A stretch of DNA of 64,000 nt from positions 1 through 64,000 of the forward strand of contig JACYLN010000022.1 of assembly GCA_015272515.1 (NCBI GenBank). Reading direction: 5' to 3'. This document shows positions 1 through 8,302 of this stretch, in pieces. Each line of letters starts with the position of its first letter. Positions within the stretch are counted from its first letter, which is position 1. The notes beneath the pieces are model-generated. The model had not been told where the DNA came from. It was given only the letters and a program-made list of their open reading frames with translations, and did no database searches. This stretch comes from Leptolyngbyaceae cyanobacterium C42_A2020_001 (lineage in GTDB: Bacteria; Cyanobacteriota; Cyanobacteriia; Leptolyngbyales; Leptolyngbyaceae). The position numbers and the translations under genes were made by a program.

Positions 1-93
1 TCTGCTTCCCTCCTAGCTTTCGTTTTAACTTCCATTACTTTTGTCAGTCAAGCAGGCAATCGCACCGTTAACTACGATTGCTCCAAACCCTAA
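1..93 (+). CDS. C-terminal end of a small protein cut by the window edge
   Basis: An open frame runs from the first base to a TAA at 91-93 and would encode about 30 residues: a hydrophobic stretch (SASLLAFVLTSITFVS) followed by a short polar tail ending DCSKP. The start lies outside the window. The hydrophobic part could be a signal peptide or membrane helix of a tiny exported protein. The fragment is too short to recognise, and it may not be a gene at all. Confidence 0.3.
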   Translation, partial: SASLLAFVLTSITFVSQAGNRTVNYDCSKP

Positions 94-107
94 CCTCAGA
101 AAATACT

Positions 108-218
108 ATGAGCAACAAGTTGACGAGAGAAGAACTAATCGAATTAGTCAGAAAAATTCAAGAGTTTCATGGATCTTTCATCAACATTGGAGATCCTGCT
201 AAGAATTGTAGAAGATAG
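108..218 (+). CDS. 36-aa ORF, possibly the remnant of a small helical protein
   Basis: ATG at 108 to TAG at 216-218. The product starts MSNKLTREELIELVRKIQEF and ends after 36 residues in a basic NCRR tail. The amphipathic opening (LTREELIELVRKI) is like the N-terminus of small proteins of roughly 60-90 residues related to bacteriocin immunity proteins, which normally continue with an acidic segment. Here that part is missing, so this may be a truncated copy. The family link is from memory and weak. Confidence 0.3.
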   Translation: MSNKLTREELIELVRKIQEFHGSFINIGDPAKNCRR

Positions 219-240
219 GTTAGGCAAACAGCTTACATTC

Positions 241-1314
241 TCATTTAGCCGGACCCCAAATAAATTTTCCAGTTTTGTCAATGTATGCCGCTCCCTCTGG
301 GGTGTAAACCAACGCTAAACCATCAGTAAACGCCAAAGCATAGCCGAATCGAGGCGGGATAATCATTTTTCCAGTTTTATCAATATAGCCGTATTGATCT
401 TCAATTTTCACAGCGGCGATCCCATCCGAAAACCGTTCAGCTCTGTCAAATTGGCAGGGAATAACTACTTTTCCAGTCCTGTCAATATATCCCCATTTAT
501 CTGCCACTTGCACACTGGCAAGCCCTTCATAAAACTCGCGAATTTCATTAAATTGAGGTGGAATTACAATCGTTCCTGTAGTGTCGATATATCCCCATTG
601 GTTATTTTGTTCAATGCCTGCTAATCCCTGGTTGAATGTCCATACACCAGACAGCCAATCGCCTTCAAATTGGGGCGGAATGATGAACTTTCCAGTTTGA
701 TTAATATAGCCACGCTTACCATCAATTTGAACAGGTGCAAGTCCATCCGCAAAATGCATGGCGTAATCAAACTGGGGTGGAATCACCAGTTTTCCAGCTT
801 TATTGATATATCCATATTTTTGGCCAATTTTGACAGCGGCTAAACCATTTTTGAAGGTAAGGGCTTCATCAAATTGGGCTGGAATGACGAGCTTTCCATT
901 AGTGTCGATATAGCCATATTTAGTGCCAATGACAACGATCGCTAGCCCGTCTGAAAAAGCAAATGCTAAGCGGAACTGAGGTGGAATCACGACCTTGCCA
1001 GTTTCGTCAATATAGCCGTATTTGTCATCTGATTTGATCTGCGATCTCCCCTCTACAAAACTCCAGGCAAGTTCAAATTGGGGTGGAATCACAATTTTAC
1101 CTGTGCGATCAATAAAGCCAAATTTGCCCTTTTGCGGAATGCGGTAGAGACCTGGCGATCGTGTTGGTTGCATTGGAGCAGCAGTTTGAACAAGCAGGAG
1201 AGATTTAAGTGAGTCTGCCCGTAGGGAATGATTGCCAATATCTAAGAAAAAGAACAGACTTAAAAATGCTACAAATGCTGCTAGAAAACCGAATACAGAA
1301 TCTCCCTGTGCCAT
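241..1314 (-). CDS. WG-repeat (KWG) protein with N-terminal membrane anchor
   Basis: The 357-residue protein has a hydrophobic N-terminal segment (about residues 6-26), a short linker, and then about nine consecutive repeats of roughly 33 residues from residue 63 to the end. Each repeat follows the pattern K(Y/F/W)GYID-TGK-VIPPQF, the hallmark of the WG/KWG repeat family, whose repeats are presumed to build a beta-rich ligand- or protein-binding surface. No catalytic domain is visible. The protein is probably tethered to the membrane with the repeats outside the cytoplasm. The last repeat is degenerate (AAYIDKTGKFIWG). Its stop lies just downstream of the two small plus-strand ORFs. The role is unknown. 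Confidence 0.85.
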   Translation of the reverse strand: MAQGDSVFGFLAAFVAFLSLFFFLDIGNHSLRADSLKSLLLVQTAAPMQPTRSPGLYRIPQKGKFGFIDRTGKIVIPPQFELAWSFVEGRSQIKSDDKYGYIDETGKVVIPPQFRLAFAFSDGLAIVVIGTKYGYIDTNGKLVIPAQFDEALTFKNGLAAVKIGQKYGYINKAGKLVIPPQFDYAMHFADGLAPVQIDGKRGYINQTGKFIIPPQFEGDWLSGVWTFNQGLAGIEQNNQWGYIDTTGTIVIPPQFNEIREFYEGLASVQVADKWGYIDRTGKVVIPCQFDRAERFSDGIAAVKIEDQYGYIDKTGKMIIPPRFGYALAFTDGLALVYTPEGAAYIDKTGKFIWGPAK

Positions 1315-1341
1315 TCTTTTTCTACCTGCAATTGTTTCTCT

Positions 1342-2163
1342 TTATGATGACAGTTGAGCGAATAGGTTTGCCCAATCAATCGTAGTTGCTCGGCTACCCT
1401 GATTAACTATTTCAAACGTTTTTCCAGCAGTTTCTGGATAACTTAAACTTTCAACACACGCTGCTGCCACATCAATCCGGCTAGTTTGTCCATTTAGCCT
1501 ATCGCCAGTACCAATGACAATACCCTGTTTGCCGTTGGTGGTCGCCTTTAATAAGGTATTGAGATCATAGGAAGTATAAGGTCCGTCAATCAAGCGTCCG
1601 GGACGAATGATGGTGTAGGGCAAGCCCGATCGCACAATTGCCTCTTCGCCCTGCTGCTTTGCGTCTAACACACCAAACCCATTCAACAGGTTGTACGGAG
1701 GTTTGTCTTTGCGTAGAACACCACAGGAGGAAACAAACACAAATCGCTGTAAATTTGGCGGAGCCGCATTCACCAGGTTACGCACTCCCTCTGCATCTAC
1801 CTTCAACGGGCTATTGCTGGCGATCGCGTTGCGATAATTGGCATCCAGGTAAATCTTGCTCCATGCCTGGAATTGTTGCAGTGGGTTGAGATCCTCTGGG
1901 AGATGAAAGCCCCAGCGAGCGGAGGGAAACGCCGTAGTTCCTGTACAGCAGAGGATGTAGCTAACGTCCTGAGTGGCGGCTGGCAGCGTGTCTGGTTGCA
2001 GCGTATCCCCAATGAAGATTTCTACGCGATCGCCAAACATTTGCTGAGCCTTTTCTCGGCTTCGGGTTAACACGCGTACTGTCAAATCTTTTTCCAGTAG
2101 CTTTGCCACTGCTAACTGCCCAACCCCACCCGTTGCCCCTGCAACCAATACTCGATTGACCAC
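1342..2163 (-). CDS. NAD(P)-binding SDR, NmrA-like / atypical short-chain dehydrogenase
   Basis: 273 residues. The N-terminus holds a Rossmann glycine motif (VAGATGGVGQ, residues 8-17), followed by a basic patch (RSREKA) that would favour NADP over NAD. The middle contains FVFVSSCGV and later TIIRPGRLIDGP, typical of atypical SDRs of the NAD(P)H-binding/NmrA group found in plants and cyanobacteria. The classical YxxxK catalytic pair is not obvious, as is usual in this group, so the protein may be a reductase or a redox-sensing factor. The gene is on the same strand as the WG-repeat gene, with 27 bp between them. Confidence 0.8.
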   Translation of the reverse strand: MVNRVLVAGATGGVGQLAVAKLLEKDLTVRVLTRSREKAQQMFGDRVEIFIGDTLQPDTLPAATQDVSYILCCTGTTAFPSARWGFHLPEDLNPLQQFQAWSKIYLDANYRNAIASNSPLKVDAEGVRNLVNAAPPNLQRFVFVSSCGVLRKDKPPYNLLNGFGVLDAKQQGEEAIVRSGLPYTIIRPGRLIDGPYTSYDLNTLLKATTNGKQGIVIGTGDRLNGQTSRIDVAAACVESLSYPETAGKTFEIVNQGSRATTIDWANLFAQLSS

Positions 2164-2370
2164 GCCATCCTCCTGCCCAAACGGGACACAACATTAACCC
2201 TCGGAAATGAATCATTCAAAATCTAAAATTAGAGGCGGTAAATCCTTACTAAAGCCATTTTTAATTTTTAACTTTTCCTGTTTAATCAGTTCCCATTCCT
2301 TAGAATAGGGCGAACTTGATAACGGTTAAACTAACTAGAGAAAGAAAATCACTTCAACTAACGGCAACTT

Positions 2371-3003
2371 ATGACGAATATTACTGTCTACGGCACTCCC
2401 ATCAGCACCTACGTTCGCACCGTCCGCTTGCTGCTTGAGGAGGCAGGAGTAGACTATCGCCTGCAAGACGTGGATTTCTTCAAAGGTGAAACCAATACTC
2501 CAGAGTATCGAGCCAAGCATCCCTTTGGTAAAGTGCCAGTGCTGGAAGTAGATGGAGCGGTGATTTACGAGACGGCCGCGATTGTGGGATATCTGGATGC
2601 GGTGGTTGCTGCCAACAAATTCACTCCGTCTGACTCATTGCTTCAGGCTCGGATGCGCCAGATTATGGGTATTATTGATAGCTATTTGTACTCGCTTGCA
2701 ATCTCAACGATTGTGATTCAACGACTGATCGTGCCCCGGCAGGGTGGTCAGCCTGATGAGGAAAAAATCCAAAATGCGATCGCCCCTGCCAAAACCGCAG
2801 TTGAAGCGATTGAAGCGATAGCGGTGGGCAGTCCTTATTTGTTGGGAAGCGAGATCACCATTGCCGATCTGTATCTCATCCCCATTTTTATTTATTTCTC
2901 AAGAACCCCAGAATTTCAAGCCGTAACAGTTCAAACTCCTAAATTGCTGACTTGGTGGAACCATGCCAGTAACTTGCCCAGCATCAAAAAAGTGTCCAGT
3001 TAA
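2371..3003 (+). CDS. glutathione S-transferase family protein
   Basis: 210 residues, a normal length for a soluble GST. Residues 1-80 form the thioredoxin-like domain: ITVYGTPIS with STYVRTVRLLLEEAG, then KVPVLEVDG and the glutathione gamma-glutamyl-binding ET segment (IYETAAIVGYLD). The remainder is the all-alpha domain, including ITIADLYLIPI, the usual N-capping box region. It probably conjugates or reduces small electrophiles in the cytosol; the substrate cannot be told. It is divergent from the SDR gene. A HIP1-containing hairpin follows the stop codon. Confidence 0.9.
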   Translation: MTNITVYGTPISTYVRTVRLLLEEAGVDYRLQDVDFFKGETNTPEYRAKHPFGKVPVLEVDGAVIYETAAIVGYLDAVVAANKFTPSDSLLQARMRQIMGIIDSYLYSLAISTIVIQRLIVPRQGGQPDEEKIQNAIAPAKTAVEAIEAIAVGSPYLLGSEITIADLYLIPIFIYFSRTPEFQAVTVQTPKLLTWWNHASNLPSIKKVSS

Positions 3004-3011
3004 TATTCCTT

Positions 3012-3043
3012 AGTGCGATCGCTATAAGATCGGCGATCGCACT
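3012..3043. terminator. hairpin built from two HIP1 octamers after the GST gene
   Basis: AGTGCGATCGC (3012-3022) pairs perfectly with GCGATCGCACT (3033-3043) around a 10-nt loop. It sits 9 bp after the GST stop. There is no U-run, so it may stabilise or end the transcript without being a classical intrinsic terminator. Confidence 0.5.
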
Positions 3044-3262
3044 TGAAAGCGACGTAAGCTCCTTTGAGCTTTTATCGGAGCTTTACTAAATTCAGTGAAA
3101 TCCCTAACGCGTTTGAAGATTTATGGAAGTTTAAGCACCTCTGTAAAAACTTCATCCATTCATCCGTAAAAATAGTGAGGTATCAGGGATTGCATTTCAC
3201 CTAAGCGCCCAAAGCGTTGCTGGACTAGACCTTTGGGATCATCCTTCACCTCACCCTGGTTT

Positions 3263-4318
3263 ATGAATACTCGTGTGTACCTCCCCCGTGGTTCCAAATC
3301 AACGGTGGGAAATTTCCCCTGCATTGTGTGTTGCGCTTCCGCAAAAGATAACTGGGCATGGCTTGCCGAAGCATTGGATGAAAAGCCGCGTCGATGGTTT
3401 TTCTGCACTGATAAACCTCGTGGGCTACTTGAAAAAGTAGTTCCCTCGCTCAATCTCGCTACGATTAGAGCAAGTTGGCAAGCGATCCAAACCGTGAAGC
3501 AGCAACAGGCTGATTTATTGATGACTGGCAATCCATCCATGTCGTTTTGGTGTGCTGCTTTTGCCATCTTGCAGGATGTAAAAGTTAACCATGTTGCAGC
3601 ATCTTTTTACCTGCCTCAAATGCCTCATGGATTGCGGTACGTCTTGGCGCAGTGGGTATATTCCACAATTCAGCGATTTATCGTGCATTCTAGGGCAGAA
3701 CGGCAATTTTACGGAGAGTACTTTGGAATTCCCTTTGCCCGATTTGAGATGCAGCACCGTGCTATTTCCGTACCCGTAATAGACCCTTCCCCCGCTTTAG
3801 AACCGGGCAATTACATTTGTGCTATCAGCCAGAACGGTCAGGACTATCAAACGTTGATGGCAGCAATGGCAAAATTACCAGACATCCCGCTGGTATTGGT
3901 CGTTCCACGAGGGCGCGCGATCGCAGCCAAAATTCCACCCAACGTCAGGTTACGGGTGGGGCTATCTGCTGCGGCTATTACAAACATTTTGTATCATTCC
4001 CAGTTCATGGTGCTGTCGATGCGTCAATCGACCGTACCCTGTGACCACACATCTCTAGTAACAGCAATGCATTTGGGCAAATCGTTTGTTGTGGCCAATC
4101 TTTCAGGCATCAGCGACTATGCCTTTCACAACTCCAATGCCGTCTTTTACAAAGCTGGCAACCCCGCGAGTTTAGCAGATGCAATTGCAGATCTTTGGGG
4201 AAATTTAATTAAGTGTGAAGTGTTGGGTGAAAATGGGCGCGAGTTTGCTAATGCCTTTTGCTCTCCTGAAGCGATGCACAAATGGTTTGAGCAAGTGCTG
4301 GTGCGGCAGGGATTGTGA
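3263..4318 (+). CDS. putative glycosyltransferase (GT-B like), family not assigned
   Basis: About 351 residues from ATG 3263 (MNTRVYLPRG); an in-frame ATG at 3233 would add 10 unconvincing residues. Two Rossmann-like halves are apparent. The first contains VVPSLNLATIRASW and DLLMTGNPSMSFWCAAFAIL. The second has NYICAISQNGQDYQTLMAAMAKLPDIPLVLVV, then VRLRVGLSAAAITNILYHSQFMVL and VTAMHLGKSFVVANLSGISDY. This resembles the sugar-donor domain of GT-B enzymes, where a small/acidic segment is followed by a dynamic 'switch to the next victim' loop. The acceptor is unknown. The final gene end is 21 bp before the convergent permease gene. Confidence 0.65.
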   Translation: MNTRVYLPRGSKSTVGNFPCIVCCASAKDNWAWLAEALDEKPRRWFFCTDKPRGLLEKVVPSLNLATIRASWQAIQTVKQQQADLLMTGNPSMSFWCAAFAILQDVKVNHVAASFYLPQMPHGLRYVLAQWVYSTIQRFIVHSRAERQFYGEYFGIPFARFEMQHRAISVPVIDPSPALEPGNYICAISQNGQDYQTLMAAMAKLPDIPLVLVVPRGRAIAAKIPPNVRLRVGLSAAAITNILYHSQFMVLSMRQSTVPCDHTSLVTAMHLGKSFVVANLSGISDYAFHNSNAVFYKAGNPASLADAIADLWGNLIKCEVLGENGREFANAFCSPEAMHKWFEQVLVRQGL

Positions 4319-4339
4319 GGTGGGGCAAGGGGCGATCGC

Positions 4340-5164
4340 TCATTTTCCACCCGTAAAGGTTACGCCTTGAATGAAGTAGCGATTGAAAAAAGAGTACAGC
4401 GCCAGAACTGGCAACGTAAAAATAATCGATGCTGCCATAATGTAATTCCAATAGCTGATGTACTGCCCCTTGAACGCATTTAAGCCCAATGGCAGCGTAA
4501 ACATTTCAGGGTCAGACATGATTACCAATGGCAGTAAAAACTCATTCCAGGAACCCATAAACACAAAAATAATTTGGGCAGCTAAAGCTGGTTTTGCCAA
4601 CGGTAAGACAACTCGAAAAAAGGTTTCAAAGCGTCCTAATCCATCCAATGCCGCGGCTTCTTCTAACTCTTTTGGGAAGTTTAGAAAAAACTGACGCATC
4701 ATAAAAATAAATGTGGCATTAATAGCGGTTGGAAGAATCAGCCCCTGATAGGTGTTTAACCATCCCAGCGACTTCAAAATCAAGAACTTTGGCAATAAGG
4801 TGATTTGCCCCGGAATCATTAACGCCGCCAGGATCATGAAAAACCAGACCTGGCTACCGGGAAACCGAATTCGAGCTAGCGCATACCCTGCCATCGAGTT
4901 AAATAATACATTTAACAGAGTCACCAGAATTGCGGCGATCGCACTATTCAACAACCAGCGCCCAAACAAAGGTTCCTGAACAAAAATCGTGCGGTAATTA
5001 TCGGTGGTAAAGGCTTCTGGAATGAAATTAACTCCTCCTGCGGCAATTTCAGCCAGTGGTTTAAAGGAAGCCGACAATGCCCACAAGAAGGGCACTAGCG
5101 TAATCACAGCATAGCCAATCAGCAACAGATAGAAAATTCCAGTTGTCCACCGAATGGTTTTCAC
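4340..5164 (-). CDS. carbohydrate ABC transporter permease (MalG-type)
   Basis: 274 residues with about six membrane helices. The cytoplasmic EAA loop is clear (EEAAALDGLGRFETFFRVVLP), the contact site for the ATPase subunit. The N-terminal short TM segment followed by LWALSASFKPLAEI and the C-terminal QGVTFTGGK tail are standard for the MalG/UgpE class of sugar importers. Transcribed after the MalF-type permease with 12 bp between. The matching binding protein and ATP-hydrolysing subunit are not nearby; in cyanobacteria a shared ATPase is often encoded elsewhere, so the sugar cannot be named. Confidence 0.93.
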   Translation of the reverse strand: MKTIRWTTGIFYLLLIGYAVITLVPFLWALSASFKPLAEIAAGGVNFIPEAFTTDNYRTIFVQEPLFGRWLLNSAIAAILVTLLNVLFNSMAGYALARIRFPGSQVWFFMILAALMIPGQITLLPKFLILKSLGWLNTYQGLILPTAINATFIFMMRQFFLNFPKELEEAAALDGLGRFETFFRVVLPLAKPALAAQIIFVFMGSWNEFLLPLVIMSDPEMFTLPLGLNAFKGQYISYWNYIMAASIIFTLPVLALYSFFNRYFIQGVTFTGGK

Positions 5165-5176
5165 AATCGCGCCCCC

Positions 5177-6085
5177 TCAATCCAATCGTTCCTCTTTAAA
5201 CACTGCCCGTTGAATCAACGTTGCTGCCATCAACACCAACGCCAGCATCAGCGTCAACGCCAGCGCATAGCCCATATCCAGATTCTTAAAAGCGTACTGG
5301 TAAATCAGCAGCACAATCGTCAACGTTGAGTTATTGGGACCACCCGACCCGGCTGAGAAAATATAAGACTGGTCAAAAAGTTGAAATGTGCCAATCATCC
5401 CCATCACAATCACAAAAAACGTTACTGGTTTGAGAAACGGCAACGTAATATGCAGCAGTTTTTCCCAGCGACTGGCTCCATCAATGGTGGCCGCTTCGTA
5501 CAGTGATTCTGGAATATCTTGCAGCGCTGCCAGATAAATCACCATAAATAGTGGAGCCGTTGACCAAATATTCATCAGCATAATGCCCTTTAGAGCAACG
5601 GCTGGATCACCCAACCAGTTATAAGTTGGTAAACCCAAAAAACTCAGGATTGCATTTAACAATCCATTGGAATTGTAGATCCACATAAAGATGAGAGTGA
5701 GGACTGCTGAAGAGGTAACTGTAGGTAAAAAGAAAATTACTCGGAATGCTTGTTTGCCTCGAATTTGACTGTTGAGAATCAATGCCAAACTGAGTGCAAG
5801 AATGGTTTGCGTAGGAACGACGATCGCTGCGTAGGTTGCCGTATTTCGCAGAGCAATCCAAACTCGTTCATCCTCTACCATACGAACGAAGTTTTTTAGC
5901 CCCACAAATCGGTAGCTCAATTCACCCAATAGTTGAACGTTATAAAATGCCAGAATAACTGAGAAAACCACTGGCACAATCAGAAACGCTCCTGCGATCA
6001 AAATCATCGGAGCCATAAACAGATAACCTGTCAGTCCCTCCTGGGTCTGCTTTTTATACCACCAATGGTTGAGCCAACCAGGCAT
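5177..6085 (-). CDS. sugar ABC transporter permease (MalF-type)
   Basis: About 302 residues from ATG 6083-6085 (MPGWLNHWW; a GTG lies one codon upstream). There are six predicted membrane spans beginning with GYLFMAPMILIAGAFLIVPVVF, and an EAA loop (LYEAATIDGASRWEKLLHITLP). It forms the heterodimeric channel with the next gene product in the inner membrane. It is first in a two-gene operon. Upstream lies a 340-bp gap. No solute-binding protein gene is present within the window on this side. Confidence 0.93.
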   Translation of the reverse strand: MPGWLNHWWYKKQTQEGLTGYLFMAPMILIAGAFLIVPVVFSVILAFYNVQLLGELSYRFVGLKNFVRMVEDERVWIALRNTATYAAIVVPTQTILALSLALILNSQIRGKQAFRVIFFLPTVTSSAVLTLIFMWIYNSNGLLNAILSFLGLPTYNWLGDPAVALKGIMLMNIWSTAPLFMVIYLAALQDIPESLYEAATIDGASRWEKLLHITLPFLKPVTFFVIVMGMIGTFQLFDQSYIFSAGSGGPNNSTLTIVLLIYQYAFKNLDMGYALALTLMLALVLMAATLIQRAVFKEERLD

Positions 6086-6432
6086 CACTATCGATTGAAC
6101 TCTTTAATCATGATTGTAGGGTCAAAGTTTAGAATCCTACCATACACATAGTTTTTACAAATCTCTTCTACCTTGGGCAGATAACAAAAAATCTTATCCC
6201 TATCATCATAAAGAAACAAATCTAAACTATAAAAACGCAATTCGGTAAACTACTTTAGTAAAGCACTTTGCAAAGCATTGAGTATTTCAATCTTTGCAGA
6301 AAAGCATCGAATCAAAAGAGGAGCGTTAAAACTCCTCTTTTTTCTGATGATTACGATGCTGATTAGCACTGAACCAAACTAGATGTTACTTAATCTCGAT
6401 ATTCGATTAAAGCCATACGCAAATCTAGACTA
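6086..6432. other. 347-bp intergenic region with a plus-strand terminator
   Basis: Promoter region for the permease operon (reading leftward) and the 3' flank of the DUF6335-like gene. It is AT-rich and contains small palindromes such as CTTTAGTAAAG and TTTGCAAA (about 6250-6280), and the strong hairpin listed separately. I see no protein-coding gene in it. Confidence 0.5.
6314..6343 (+). terminator. intrinsic terminator with U-run on the plus strand
   Basis: AAAAGAGGAG (6314-6323) pairs with CTCCTCTTTT (6332-6341) around the loop CGTTAAAA, and the plus strand continues TT, giving a run of six T. No plus-strand gene lies upstream, since both flanking genes are on the minus strand. It could also act weakly in reverse for the minus-strand gene ending at 6433. 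Confidence 0.6.
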
Positions 6433-7062
6433 CTAATCTCGACGCTCCTCGTAGTCTTCAGAGGATTTGGGATCTAACTCCCAGCGGCGATCGTCTCGTT
6501 CTTCTAAGATGGCATTGATTCTTACGTCAGAGCGATCGTCCAGTTCCAGACCTACAGCGGCCGCCACATTGTCAACAATATCTTGATCTGGCGTAGAAAC
6601 TGTTCCACCAACAGCTTCATCTCCAACAGCGTTTGCTTGCTCGTAGTTGGCATCAATATCACCACCTGTGAGGATGGGATCGGCTTCGTTATAAAAGCGT
6701 TGGTTGCTGCGGCGAGAGTAACGCCCGGCACGATCGCTGGGTTGTCCCTGCAATCCTGTTCCATAAGACTGGGTAACCTCCTGTGGCAGATCACTGATAA
6801 CTTCGTCGTCAGCGTCGTCCTCAACCCCGTTATCGTCTCCATTCAGGTCATCGTCTGTATCATCAGCGGCGATCGCATCTAGCTCGGCTGGGTCGAGGCT
6901 CACCTCTTCCAAACCCACCTCATCTGCTAGACTGGCAATTTCTTCTCGATCTGCCGCGATTGTCCCTGCTTCTCCAAGCTCTGATTGGAGCGCTGCTTCA
7001 GCGTCTGCTCTTGCTGTTGCGTCATTGAATGGTTGTTGCAAATCGTTCGATTTTTTAGCCAT
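6433..7062 (-). CDS. acidic DUF6335-like protein
   Basis: 209 residues from ATG 7060-7062 (MAKKSNDLQQPF). An upstream in-frame extension to 7302 is rejected because it is basic, Cys-rich and unlike the rest. The N-terminal half is strongly acidic (EEIASLADEVGLEEVSLDPA and a DDTDDDLNGDDNG run). The C-terminal half carries SYGTGLQGQP, DPILTGGDIDANYEQA, GDEAVGGTVSTPDQDIVD and DRRWELDP, which I associate with the cyanobacterial DUF6335 family. It has no membrane segment or catalytic motif, is probably largely disordered, and its function is unknown. The acidic N-terminal half seems longer than in the family members I remember. Confidence 0.7.
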   Translation of the reverse strand: MAKKSNDLQQPFNDATARADAEAALQSELGEAGTIAADREEIASLADEVGLEEVSLDPAELDAIAADDTDDDLNGDDNGVEDDADDEVISDLPQEVTQSYGTGLQGQPSDRAGRYSRRSNQRFYNEADPILTGGDIDANYEQANAVGDEAVGGTVSTPDQDIVDNVAAAVGLELDDRSDVRINAILEERDDRRWELDPKSSEDYEERRD

Positions 7063-7183
7063 AGCACCTCGCGTTAAAAAAATCGTTATCACATTACACG
7101 GTCTTGTTGCACGATAACGAACGCCAGCCGCTATGAACTCTCCACATAGGCAGACTTTGCAATCCCTCAGTCCCCGCCCATCC

Positions 7184-7546
7184 CTAAACTGCCACCAACC
7201 CCGTTTGACGCAGGATGAAAAAGAGGATGGAATTGACGATTGCCAGCGCGATTGCCCCCAAAATAGCACTACCAATTCCCCAGCGCAATCGGAAGCCCTC
7301 AACCAGTAACGCCGTTAAACCAAACACGATAATACTGCCAATTAAGGGAATTAACCCCAAGCTCAGAATTGCCGGAATTGCTCGCAACCAGTTGGGAAAT
7401 AACCCCCAAAAACCATTAATAGCACCGATAATCGCTCCGGCGATGAGTGCAATAAAGGGGCTGTCAACTTCTACGCCCGTTGGCAGCTTAGAGATGATGA
7501 GTAAGCTGATGGCAGTTACCACAATCGAAATTAGAAAAATAGTCAC
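7184..7546 (-). CDS. small four-helix membrane protein (holin-4TM / Mycobact_4TM-like)
   Basis: 120 residues, almost wholly hydrophobic, with four predicted membrane spans: FLISIVVTAISLLIISKLPTG, FIALIAGAIIGAINGFWGLF, AIPAILSLGLIPLIGSIIVFG and AILGAIALAIVNSILFFIL. The layout matches the widespread 'phage holin family' proteins of bacterial chromosomes, which are membrane proteins of unknown role despite the name. Nothing phage-like surrounds it. It lies upstream of the DUF6335-like gene on the same strand, 121 bp apart. Confidence 0.75.
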   Translation of the reverse strand: MTIFLISIVVTAISLLIISKLPTGVEVDSPFIALIAGAIIGAINGFWGLFPNWLRAIPAILSLGLIPLIGSIIVFGLTALLVEGFRLRWGIGSAILGAIALAIVNSILFFILRQTGLVAV

Positions 7547-7642
7547 AGGGAATGTCTCCTCAAATGTTGGTTGAAATGTTGGTTGAAGTGAAAGCGTTGT
7601 ATTTCATGCAAACCATCAGGAACGCTGTTAGCTGCGCTACAA

Positions 7643-8122
7643 CTATAATCCCAGTGTGGTTTTGAGCCTTTCAAGTGCGGCTGATTCTTTCTCACTCACC
7701 TTTGCGCCCGAACCAAATAAGCCACTCCCAGATGCATTTGCAACTGCCTCTGCACAGGTATAAATGAACGATTTATATTCCTGAATTTCTTCTGGTGATA
7801 CCTTTCCACTCAAGGTTGTAAGGGCGGCGTTGACGCGAGCGATCGCTTCATCAACCAGTGCTTCTGACTGTGCGTTTTCAGCTTTAAGTGCGGGGGGCTC
7901 CAGCTTTACCGCACCACTCTTGAGTGCCTCTTCTGAAAATACCGCTTGAATTATCGAATTGGTTGGATAGGACTTAGCCGCACCAGCAATTTGTTTTGAC
8001 AGCGCAGCGGCTTCTGGAACGGTTGACACAATTCCCACGTCAACCATGGATAGCGCAAAGCCCGCTAACATCGGTGCTTCTGCAATGGTTCTTAACTCTT
8101 CTGGGGCAAAACTTGCAGTCAT
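7643..8122 (-). CDS. conserved-looking 159-aa protein of unknown function
   Basis: I do not recognise the family. The product is soluble and alpha-helical, rich in Ala, Glu and Ser. It starts MTASFAPEELRTIAEAPMLA, has a GIVSTVPEAAALSKQIAGA segment, a central acidic/Ala helix (QSEALVDEAIARVNAALTTL) and ends GSGAKVSEKESAALERLKTTLGL. It has one Cys, no signal peptide and no membrane segment. The regular heptad spacing in the middle suggests helical packing. Codon use and HIP1 content resemble the neighbours, so it is probably native and expressed. Confidence 0.75.
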   Translation of the reverse strand: MTASFAPEELRTIAEAPMLAGFALSMVDVGIVSTVPEAAALSKQIAGAAKSYPTNSIIQAVFSEEALKSGAVKLEPPALKAENAQSEALVDEAIARVNAALTTLSGKVSPEEIQEYKSFIYTCAEAVANASGSGLFGSGAKVSEKESAALERLKTTLGL

Positions 8123-8302
8123 AGTCCTTACTTTTGATAGAACTGTGCCAGAGTATAGAAATAGAAAATAAGAAACTCATAAAACCCCTAGATTTTTGAG
8201 ATGAATTATCCTCTTTTGCGATCGCGCTATACTTCTTTACCATTCACCGTTTGACGGGAATGATACCCTCTATGTATGTGAGCAAACCTTTACCCAGCCG
8301 AT

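Noticed and set aside
7063-7302. N-terminal extension of the DUF6335-like protein
   Set aside because: Basic, Cys-containing and unlike the acidic protein. It would also overlap the holin-like gene.
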